Shown one piece after another: positions 1-5,620 of a stretch of DNA of 5,620 nt; positions within the stretch are counted from its first letter, which is position 1, and the number at the start of each line of letters is the position of its first letter. Under the pieces are notes generated by a model that was not told the origin of the DNA, ran no database searches, and saw only the letters and a program-made list of their open reading frames with translations. The DNA is from Bacteroidota bacterium (GTDB lineage: Bacteria > Bacteroidota > Bacteroidia > NS11-12g > UBA955). The translations under genes and the position numbers were made by a program. The DNA lies in assembly GCA_947460045.1 (NCBI GenBank), contig CANHGC010000126.1, positions 1 through 5,620 on the forward strand, read 5' to 3'.

Positions 1-1
1 A

Positions 2-457
2 AATTCAGACTACTGCATCGCGCCGGGCACCCAAATCTCCACCAATGAAAAGGGTGAAATACGGGTCTGCAATCCAACCACCAAAAACCAGTGGATCACA
101 CTGCACGATCGCGTAGAAATCACTGCACCAAACCGCTTCCGTTGGCTCGAACGAAGCAACCTCTACATCAACACCGGCGGCGTCAAAATAGCCATCGAAC
201 CACTAGAAAATCGCATCGCAGCACTACTCAACTGGCCCCAATTCTCGTTCTATATTATTGGGAAACCCCACCCCACCTTCGGCGAACAAATCACCCTGTT
301 CACCACACACACTACCCCCATAGAAATCATCCAACAAGGCCTATCCGTCTTGACCAAAATTGAACAGCCCAAGGAAATCCTTTATATCGCAGAAATCCCC
401 ACCCTGCCCAACGGCAAAATCGATAGAAATACCAGGAAAATCTCTGGCCTCAATTAA
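2..457 (+). CDS. menE: C-terminal part of an AMP-binding acid-CoA ligase, likely o-succinylbenzoate-CoA ligase (5' end outside window)
   Basis: The frame is open from the left edge and gives 151 residues before TAA, so the gene is 5'-truncated by the window. What is visible is the end of the large domain plus the small C-terminal domain of the adenylate-forming (ANL) superfamily. Residues 33-40 (TLHDRVEI) carry the ribose-binding Asp36. Residues 48-63 (WLERSNLYINTGGVKI) are the A8 hinge motif. Residues 135-142 (LPNGKIDR) are the A10 motif with the catalytic Lys139. The RFRWLxR...INxGGVKI wording resembles MenE, which ligates CoA to o-succinylbenzoate in menaquinone synthesis, the usual Bacteroidota respiratory quinone route. 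The MenE assignment is an inference: the substrate-binding part is missing and no other men gene is in view, so another acyl-CoA ligase is possible. One oddity is that the usual hinge Asp of the GRxD motif is Asn53, and the preceding Gly is Glu50. The stop codon overlaps that of the convergent epimerase gene. Confidence 0.75.
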   Translation, partial: NSDYCIAPGTQISTNEKGEIRVCNPTTKNQWITLHDRVEITAPNRFRWLERSNLYINTGGVKIAIEPLENRIAALLNWPQFSFYIIGKPHPTFGEQITLFTTHTTPIEIIQQGLSVLTKIEQPKEILYIAEIPTLPNGKIDRNTRKISGLN

Positions 458-1332
458 GGCAATCCAATTCCGTAACTCACCGATTCCTCAGCGCCCGCTG
501 CCAACTTGTGCAAGCCCGCTTTCTCTGTAAATTGATCAGTTGAACCCACTTCATCGGCCCATCCCCACCATGGTTCAATGCAGAAGAATGGCGCACCAGA
601 TTTTGTCCAAAAGCCCACCGCATCCCATTCCCAACAGTAAAAATCAAGCATCGCATCGCCCTGTGAATCCAACAGCGTAACCGCATCAAAACCAGGTTCG
701 TTGAACACAATTGCATCGCTCTCAAACAATGCATCGCTCAATGCCAACACACCTGTAGACACATCAACCATCGCCGTTTTTCCCGAATAATATCCGCCTT
801 CAATCAACCTCCGATCGGCCGAAAAACCCACACGCTCACCGGCCTGTGAAAATGCCAACGAATGTCCCTCCAACGCCCCCCGCAAAGCAAAGCCCGGATG
901 TCCGCCCACCGAATACAACATCTCCGCATCGCCCAAATTCTTGGTTTGATACTCCACCCACAACGTGGCGCCTTCCAACTTGTAACGCACGAGAAATTCA
1001 AATTGATAGGGATACAAGGCCAACGTGGCTTCACTATACGCCAAACGCAACACCACTTCATCCGCAGCTGATTCCACCACTTCAAACACTTGATCCCTCG
1101 CAAAGCCATGCTGTCGCATGTTATAAACGCGGCCATCCACCTGGTATTGATCGCCTTTCAAACGACCCACAATGGGAAACAGATTGGGCGCAACCCGATT
1201 CCAATGATCTGTATCGGCTGCCCACATCACATTTTCGCCATCAATTTTTCGCAAGACGCGCAGTTCGGCACCCAACAAGGAAATTTCAGCCGCAATTGAG
1301 CCATTTACCATTACAACCATCGATTCGTTCAT
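454..1332 (-). CDS. LacX-type aldose 1-epimerase (galactose mutarotase-like) family protein
   Basis: This is a complete 292-residue protein of the galactose mutarotase-like fold, which interconverts alpha and beta anomers of free aldoses in the cytoplasm. Visible motifs are GAEL near residue 21, APNLFPIVGRLK with Arg57, RQHGFARD with His75, SVGGHPGF with His145, and FFCIEPWWGWAD with Glu253. The two His and the Glu match the positions of the substrate-binding and catalytic residues of the family, so it is probably active. The exact sugar is unknown. It could also act on a sugar phosphate, as some relatives do. The frame can be extended to a TTG at 1374, adding 14 residues (306 in all), but I prefer the ATG at 1332. 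It is the first ATG, the family homology begins just after it, and a promoter -7 element ends four bases upstream, inside the longer version. No signal peptide is seen. It is transcribed alone, divergent from the regulator and convergent with the ligase. Confidence 0.88.
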   Translation of the reverse strand: MNESMVVMVNGSIAAEISLLGAELRVLRKIDGENVMWAADTDHWNRVAPNLFPIVGRLKGDQYQVDGRVYNMRQHGFARDQVFEVVESAADEVVLRLAYSEATLALYPYQFEFLVRYKLEGATLWVEYQTKNLGDAEMLYSVGGHPGFALRGALEGHSLAFSQAGERVGFSADRRLIEGGYYSGKTAMVDVSTGVLALSDALFESDAIVFNEPGFDAVTLLDSQGDAMLDFYCWEWDAVGFWTKSGAPFFCIEPWWGWADEVGSTDQFTEKAGLHKLAAGAEESVSYGIGLP

Positions 1333-1336
1333 GTTA

Positions 1337-1366
1337 CAAAGATACAACCCCACCTTCCTCGCTAAA
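1337..1366 (-). promoter_or_regulatory. Bacteroidota-type promoter of the epimerase gene, apparently giving a leaderless mRNA
   Basis: Read on the minus strand, TATCTTTG (1344-1337) is an exact match to the Bacteroidota -7 consensus TAnnTTTG. It is followed by TAAC and then the ATG at 1332. A partial -33 element, TTTA (consensus TTTG), lies at 1366-1363, 18 bases upstream of the -7 box. Start sites in this phylum usually fall a few bases after the -7 box, which would put the transcript start at or next to the A of the ATG. The -7 box is directly visible. The -33 box is weak and the start site is inferred. Confidence 0.6.
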
Positions 1367-1405
1367 GAAATCAATCGCTCATTAAATACCCAAAATATTT
1401 ATTTG

Positions 1406-1421
1406 CCCAATCTCCCAATAA
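1406..1421. repeat. Small CCCAAT direct repeat in the divergent intergenic region
   Basis: Two adjacent 8-base units, CCCAATCT (1406-1413) and CCCAATAA (1414-1421), share six bases. A third CCCAA lies at 1389-1393, 17 bases before the first. They sit between the epimerase promoter and the start of the LytTR regulator gene, where an operator would be expected. LytTR proteins bind imperfect direct repeats, but those have a longer centre-to-centre spacing than 8 bases. CCAA strings are also frequent throughout this window, so chance is a real explanation. Confidence 0.2.
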
Positions 1422-1447
1422 TGAAATTCCGGAAGTAAGTTAGCGTG

Positions 1448-2173
1448 ATGATTCGATTGGAAGGCCCACTCAACGCACTCGTGCTAGACGATGAAAAATC
1501 GGGCCGTGACATGGTGGGATATTTTTTGAAAGAATACGGCGGCAACCTATTCGGTGATGTGCAATTTGCAGCCAACATCGCTGAGGCCACAAAAATTTTC
1601 GAAACGCAAACCATTGATGTGCTCTTTCTAGACATTCAACTCAAAGGGGAGATTGGATTGAATATAAGCGCCCAATTGCCCCCGAATATCCAAATCATCG
1701 TCATCAGCGCGTTCCCTGAATATGCCTTGCAAGCCATTAAAATTGAAGTAGTTGATTATTTGCTGAAACCCATTTCTGAAGAGGATTTCCAATTGTTGCT
1801 ACCCAAAATCAAGCAGCGAGGCATCAAAAACGGACAAATACCCACAGACATCACCTCAACAAAAACTTCGCTCGTGGTGAGGGAAAGCGGCCTCAATGTG
1901 GTTGTTCCATTTGGCGACATCCAATACGTGGAAGCAGCCGGGGCTTACTCCAAAATCATCACAGCGCAAAAAGAGCATTTGATATCCAAAACATTAAAAG
2001 TTTTATCGCCATCTTTGCCCGTGCATTTTGTTCGCGTACACCGCTCGTACTTAGTACCGGTTGACCAAATTGCTACATACAAAAGCAACCACCTATGCTT
2101 AAAAAATGGAAAACAAATCGCCCTTTCCAAAACTGGAAGAAAGCAGTTGCAGTCTTCCTATGGCATTGGATAA
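1448..2173 (+). CDS. LytTR-family DNA-binding response regulator
   Basis: The protein has 241 residues, a normal length for a REC-LytTR regulator. The receiver domain spans about residues 8-125: acidic pair Asp14-Asp15, phosphoacceptor Asp62 in VLFLDIQL, Ser87 in VISAF, and the conserved Lys107 in YLLKPI. A linker of roughly 15 residues leads to the LytTR domain (about 141-238), recognised by the [16 protein letters not shown] segment, [11 protein letters not shown] (His198-Arg199-Ser200) and the terminal [15 protein letters not shown]. It should be a cytoplasmic transcription factor phosphorylated by the kinase encoded next. All key residues are intact. ATG at 1448 is preferred, but an in-frame GTG directly before it (1445) is also possible. 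A weak GGAAG lies at 1431-1435, 9 bases from the GTG and 12 from the ATG. A poor promoter candidate, TTTATTTG at 1398-1405, has one mismatch to TAnnTTTG and no good -33 box. The last 26 codons overlap the kinase gene in a different frame. Target genes are not evident. Confidence 0.93.
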   Translation: MIRLEGPLNALVLDDEKSGRDMVGYFLKEYGGNLFGDVQFAANIAEATKIFETQTIDVLFLDIQLKGEIGLNISAQLPPNIQIIVISAFPEYALQAIKIEVVDYLLKPISEEDFQLLLPKIKQRGIKNGQIPTDITSTKTSLVVRESGLNVVVPFGDIQYVEAAGAYSKIITAQKEHLISKTLKVLSPSLPVHFVRVHRSYLVPVDQIATYKSNHLCLKNGKQIALSKTGRKQLQSSYGIG

Positions 2174-5052
2174 TCCTTTTTTCGGTTGCCCAAACATTTC
2201 CCAATTTACCTGAGATTTCTGTAGGCGATGGCCTGCCCACCGCCAGTACTCGACGAATCATCGAAACCCATTCTGGCACCGTCTTAATTGCAACAGACGC
2301 TGGATTGTACTATGCCCCCAAGCAACAATCCCCACTGGAAAAAATCAAAACACAGGTTGGAACACAACAGTGCTGGGATTTGCACCTGAACCAAAACACA
2401 CTCACCATAGCCACCTACAATGTTGGGTTGTATGTGTTCGATATTTCCACTGGAAACCTCATCCAACATTTCAAAAAGGAACAACTCAATAAAATTCGCC
2501 GACTTCGGGAGATCGATGGAAAGCTCTATTGCATCGCCCAACAAGGGATTTACGAGATCAAAGGCAATAAAGCCATCCTGAAATTCAGCACCGCCCAATT
2601 GCCAAAGAACAATATGCCCATGGATGTTTTCTTTTGGCAAGAAAAAATGCATGTATTGAGTTACCCCGAAAGAGTCATTCTACAACAACAAAACAATGGA
2701 TCGTGGCTGAGTTTGCAAGACATCTTAAAGCAAAAAAACCTCAACTACCCGTTGCACTATTTTTGCAATTTAACCGCTTTTTCCAACAATGAATTTGTCT
2801 ATTTGGGCGGCGTAAATGCCTATACCCGGCTTGATACTCATGGCAACATGAAGCAATTCATACTCAAACCCCACTTTTACGAATCGTGGGCCTTTTGGGA
2901 TTTTCAAACACACAAAAATATCATGTATGCGGCGGTGTCGAATACAGCCGATTTCAACGATGGCTACTTACACGTTCACGATCCCCAAACCCTCGAATAC
3001 GACCCACCCCATCAACAATCAATTTGGTCTATCACCCCTTCAAAATTCAGAGATGCGCTCTGGATTTCCAGTGAAACAAATGGAGCACACCTGTTGGTTC
3101 AACCCGGTACAAACCCCTTCAAACCCACTGAATTTATTACGCAAGTAAAAGCCACAACGCATTTTGTTGTTCGACATAACCTAAACCATCTCTCCATCCA
3201 AAACAATCCCCGACAAGGCAACATCAAATTTCTCAAAGAATTCAAATCCCCCGATCGAATCAGAGAAATCGCAGAACTCAATGGCGAATTGTATCTCATG
3301 GGCTCCGAAAATCTCTGGCGATTCAATCCCAAAACAGGCGCGCTCACATCGCTTTACAATTGTTCGCAATTTCAATGGATGTATGAAAAAAATGGAATGC
3401 TTTGGTTTTTTGAACCATACGGCAGCGTATATACCTTCCACCCCAATCAAACATTGCCCACAAAAACCAATATCATCGCCAAAGCCGATTGCGTGAGGAA
3501 ATACAACAACATCATTTATTATCACATCATGGGTGAAGGATTTGCAATGATCAATGAGCACGGACAGGCCTTCAAATTAACCTCACCGAGCCCCATCACA
3601 CCGTATACGCTGAATTTCGAAGTCATTCAAAACAAACTGATTTTACAAAATGCAAATCACTACGATGTATATGTAATTGATCATCAAAAACACCGCATAC
3701 ACTATCAAACCAAAATCAATTTCACCGAAGCTTTTCGTGAATTCCCAATTCTCCAAACCTTCAGCGATGGCAAATTCTTGTACCTGTATAGTGGTTCTTA
3801 TTTGGTTCAAGTGAATTTATCAAACCCCAAAACGCCAATAGAAATCCTCCAACAACTCTATTTGGGCCAATGGCGAAATCTAGGCCCAGTGATTTCACTA
3901 GACAACCAATTTATCATCGATCGCGGCAACACCGTTCAGTCTGTGATGTTTGAGCCCTTTTCCAAACCAAACTTCAACGTAAACTATAGCTATACCAACG
4001 AAACTGGCAATTTTATCCGACCCTATTTTTCCGTAAATACCGAGAAAAATTTCAAAATTACCGTCAATGGAAATCATTATTTCAACAACCTGCGCTCCAT
4101 ATATTCGGTAGAGCTCACCGATGTATTCTCCAAAGAAAAGCAAGTGGGATTTTTCCGGGGCGATGCCTACTATTGGATCAATGGAATTGGTTCAGGAAAA
4201 TTCAATCTTGCCATTTCAATGGCAAATACGTGGCGATCCCATTTCATCATCGGAACAACTGAATACTATAGAGATTTCCCATTCTGGTTGATGCTATTGT
4301 CGTTGCTCACCCTGCTGTATTGGGTGTTTTACAACCAAACAAAAAACCAAGAATCGCTCCAAAAACGGATCGCCACCCTCAGACTTCAAACCCTACAATC
4401 GAACTTCAACCCCCACTTCATCTACAACAGCATGAGCCTTATCCAATCGCTCATCGTAGGCGCTGAAACGAAAAAAGCCGTTGACGTAACCGCAAGATTG
4501 GCCAAATTGAACCGCCTATTCCTTTCAAATTCAAAAAAGGAACTCATCTACCTCAAAGATGAATTGGATTTCATCAAAGAATACGTAGCCATGGAGAAAA
4601 TGCGTTTCGAAAGCGACACCAATTTTCCTTTTCAAATCAAAGTAAGCGCAAAAGTAAAAGTCACAGAATGGTTGATTCCGCCCCTCATCCTTCAACCCTT
4701 GGTTGAAAATGCAATTAAACACGGGGTTTTGGCATCGAAACAAATTAGCGAAATCATCATCACCATTGAATTGTTTACACCCAATTCCATACAAATTAGC
4801 ATCATCAATAGCGGCGCAGTTCCTTCCAAAAAACGCAGTACTGGCATGGGCATTGGCAATCAACTGGTCTCAGACAGAATCAATATCTTCAACGAACTCT
4901 ATCCCAACCAATTTCATGCAACATTCACTTTCGGACCAAATGCGAACAAAGAATATGTCGCCAACATCCGTATTGAAAAATTGAAAATCGAGAAAAAGTC
5001 AAACTTTACACAATACACATCATTTGTGGGGGGGGGGGGTAAATCGTTATAA
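2095..5052 (+). CDS. Membrane sensor histidine kinase (LytS/YehU-type, PF06580) with large propeller-like periplasmic sensor
   Basis: The 985-residue protein starts with a basic n-region and a hydrophobic stretch (about 17-32), a likely signal peptide ending near SVA-Q33. Residues about 40-630 form the periplasmic sensor. They contain beta-propeller-like units such as [20 protein letters not shown] (53-72), [19 protein letters not shown] (103-121), [19 protein letters not shown] (137-155) and [19 protein letters not shown] (392-410), resembling diverged Reg_prop repeats. A Y_Y_Y-like segment (about 630-722) precedes one transmembrane helix (about 728-747) and a short coiled coil. The kinase core has the H-box FNPHFIYNS with His774, the N-box [10 protein letters not shown] with Asn872, and glycine motifs NSG (905-907) and GMGIGN (917-922). 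It should autophosphorylate and signal to the upstream-encoded LytTR regulator. The ligand is unknown. ATG 2095 is the only start that keeps the signal peptide, giving a 79-nt overlap with the regulator gene and no clear ribosome binding site, so translational coupling is likely. About 20 residues follow the ATPase fold and end in a glycine run encoded by a G12 tract. Confidence 0.93.
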   Translation: MLKKWKTNRPFQNWKKAVAVFLWHWIILFSVAQTFPNLPEISVGDGLPTASTRRIIETHSGTVLIATDAGLYYAPKQQSPLEKIKTQVGTQQCWDLHLNQNTLTIATYNVGLYVFDISTGNLIQHFKKEQLNKIRRLREIDGKLYCIAQQGIYEIKGNKAILKFSTAQLPKNNMPMDVFFWQEKMHVLSYPERVILQQQNNGSWLSLQDILKQKNLNYPLHYFCNLTAFSNNEFVYLGGVNAYTRLDTHGNMKQFILKPHFYESWAFWDFQTHKNIMYAAVSNTADFNDGYLHVHDPQTLEYDPPHQQSIWSITPSKFRDALWISSETNGAHLLVQPGTNPFKPTEFITQVKATTHFVVRHNLNHLSIQNNPRQGNIKFLKEFKSPDRIREIAELNGELYLMGSENLWRFNPKTGALTSLYNCSQFQWMYEKNGMLWFFEPYGSVYTFHPNQTLPTKTNIIAKADCVRKYNNIIYYHIMGEGFAMINEHGQAFKLTSPSPITPYTLNFEVIQNKLILQNANHYDVYVIDHQKHRIHYQTKINFTEAFREFPILQTFSDGKFLYLYSGSYLVQVNLSNPKTPIEILQQLYLGQWRNLGPVISLDNQFIIDRGNTVQSVMFEPFSKPNFNVNYSYTNETGNFIRPYFSVNTEKNFKITVNGNHYFNNLRSIYSVELTDVFSKEKQVGFFRGDAYYWINGIGSGKFNLAISMANTWRSHFIIGTTEYYRDFPFWLMLLSLLTLLYWVFYNQTKNQESLQKRIATLRLQTLQSNFNPHFIYNSMSLIQSLIVGAETKKAVDVTARLAKLNRLFLSNSKKELIYLKDELDFIKEYVAMEKMRFESDTNFPFQIKVSAKVKVTEWLIPPLILQPLVENAIKHGVLASKQISEIIITIELFTPNSIQISIINSGAVPSKKRSTGMGIGNQLVSDRINIFNELYPNQFHATFTFGPNANKEYVANIRIEKLKIEKKSNFTQYTSFVGGGGKSL
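5028..5039 (+). repeat. G12 homopolymer tract at the 3' end of the kinase gene
   Basis: Twelve consecutive G bases encode the end of V978 and Gly979-982, three codons before the stop. With 12 G the protein ends VGGGGKSL. With 11 it would end [12 protein letters not shown] at a TAG reaching the neighbouring gene's stop. With 13 it would stop directly after the glycines. Such runs are prone to slippage in replication and to miscounting in sequencing. The effect on the protein is limited to a tail beyond the catalytic domain. Confidence 0.9.
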
Positions 5053-5061
5053 ATCAACAAC

Positions 5062-5620
5062 TTAGAAGCAATACAACACACCCCATTCTAAATAATCAGC
5101 ATCATTCAGATGCGCTTTCAATCGCTGTTGAACCAACCAATGTTCTCCCAAGTGATATTGAAATCCCAAACAATTATAAAGCTGAGTTTTGCCAATCATG
5201 GGTCTGTGTAAATACGCGCCCAAATCCAACATCACATCGAATCGCCCCATGCGAAATACATGTCGAACAAAGGCACCCATCTCCCCTCGGGCCGAAACCT
5301 CTATTTCATTCCCACCAGCCCCAGCAAACGTGTCAACATAACCATAGCGGCCCATATAAAAACCGTTCAATCCCCATCGCCATTCGTGCTTCGCTATGCC
5401 CATTTCTCGCGGCGCATTGAAAGCAAGCTGATTGTATTCGATCACTGCCACCGGAAAATACCCCGGTTTTTTTAAACTCTCCATCCGATAGCCAAAACGC
5501 GCACCCAATTGGTGTTTTGAAGGTGATTGATCATTGTATTTAGTTTGCCAACAACCCCTTCCTTCGCTGCCATTCAACTGGTATGTTACACCCAAATGAC
5601 CGTGAACGATGTTGTATCCT
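5062..5620 (-). CDS. C-terminal part of an outer-membrane beta-barrel protein, possibly acyloxyacyl-hydrolase (PagL)-like (5' end outside window)
   Basis: The frame is open from the right edge and gives 185 residues before the TAA at 5064-5062, so the start codon is not in the window. A TTG at 5595 is in frame, but the open frame continues above it and nothing marks it as a start. The sequence shows alternating polar/aromatic beta-strand patterns with Gly and aromatic residues at strand ends, and closes with EWGVLYCF, a C-terminal Phe as in many outer-membrane barrels. The ending LKAHLNDADYLEWGVLYCF, preceded by LDLGAYLHRP, reminds me of Bacteroidota proteins annotated as acyloxyacyl hydrolase / lipid A 3-O-deacylase. 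That is memory-based pattern recognition, not a search result. The His-x-Ser pair typical of PagL is not seen in the visible part. A generic porin-like or hypothetical barrel protein is the alternative. The gene converges on the kinase gene with 9 bases between the stop codons and no obvious hairpin terminator. Confidence 0.65.
   Translation of the reverse strand, partial: GYNIVHGHLGVTYQLNGSEGRGCWQTKYNDQSPSKHQLGARFGYRMESLKKPGYFPVAVIEYNQLAFNAPREMGIAKHEWRWGLNGFYMGRYGYVDTFAGAGGNEIEVSARGEMGAFVRHVFRMGRFDVMLDLGAYLHRPMIGKTQLYNCLGFQYHLGEHWLVQQRLKAHLNDADYLEWGVLYCF

Noticed and set aside
91..363. 90-codon open frame on the plus strand inside the ligase gene
   Set aside because: It is a shadow in another frame of the ligase coding region. 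Its Arg/His/Thr-rich composition is unlike a protein, while the overlapping frame has clear A8 and A10 motifs.
846..1385. 179-codon plus-strand open frame opposite the epimerase gene
   Set aside because: It is antisense to a well-supported gene. Its Pro/Thr/His-rich, low-information translation has no recognisable motif, so it reflects the base composition of the opposite strand.
1398..1405. TTTATTTG as the -7 box of the LytTR operon promoter
   Set aside because: It has one mismatch in the TA positions of TAnnTTTG, and no TTTG-like -33 element lies at the right distance. It is too weak to list as a feature.
1421..1438. Five-codon mini-ORF (MKFRK) just upstream of the LytTR gene
   Set aside because: ATG to TAA in frame, ending 9 bases before the regulator start, could be a leader peptide. 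It has no ribosome binding site or attenuator-like structure, and such short frames are expected by chance.
3181..3561. 126-codon minus-strand open frame inside the kinase gene
   Set aside because: It is an antisense shadow of the sensor domain with no domain signature and no promoter. Similar frames at 2284-2652 and 4531-4863 were rejected for the same reason.
5028..5083. Possible terminator hairpin between the G-run and CCCC at 5080-5083
   Set aside because: Only about five base pairs (GGGGT with ACCCC) can form across a loop of nearly 40 bases, with no T-run afterwards, so it is not a convincing terminator.
5462..5475. T7 run (A7 in the minus-strand gene) as a second slippage tract
   Set aside because: It encodes the ordinary segment SLKKP within an intact frame, and seven-base A/T runs are common at this base composition.

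Overview
The window looks like a chromosomal piece of a Bacteroidota genome. The pointers are a TAnnTTTG-type -7 promoter element, start codons with little or no Shine-Dalgarno sequence, and a LytTR response regulator paired with a PF06580-type sensor kinase that has a very large extracytoplasmic sensor. Codon use is A/C-rich on the plus strand. The genus cannot be named from the sequence alone.

Layout from left to right. (1) Positions 2-457, plus: the C-terminal 151 codons of an adenylate-forming acid-CoA ligase, most likely MenE of menaquinone synthesis. Its N-terminal part lies outside the window. (2) Positions 454-1332, minus: a complete LacX-type aldose 1-epimerase (mutarotase) family protein. 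It converges on the ligase so tightly that both stop codons share one TTAA. (3) Positions 1333-1447: a 115-bp divergent intergenic region holding a clear promoter for the epimerase (apparently leaderless) and a small CCCAAT direct repeat. (4) Positions 1448-2173, plus: a LytTR response regulator. (5) Positions 2095-5052, plus: a 985-residue membrane sensor histidine kinase. Its first 26 codons overlap the end of the regulator gene in another frame, and its last codons contain a run of 12 G. (6) Positions 5062-5620, minus: the C-terminal 185 residues of an outer-membrane beta-barrel protein, possibly an acyloxyacyl-hydrolase-like protein, running off the right edge.

The functional core is the two-gene signalling unit at 1448-5052. 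The kinase should sense something in the periplasm through a beta-propeller-like domain, autophosphorylate on His774 and pass phosphate to Asp62 of the regulator, whose LytTR domain binds DNA. The two genes are coupled by a 79-nt overlap. No obvious target gene is co-transcribed: the flanking genes are divergent (epimerase) and convergent (barrel protein), so the regulon cannot be read from this window. No RNA gene, mobile element, CRISPR array or clear intrinsic terminator is visible, and no gene-free stretch longer than about 120 bases exists. I found no convincing previously undescribed system. The most unusual features are the dual-coding overlap and the G12 tract.
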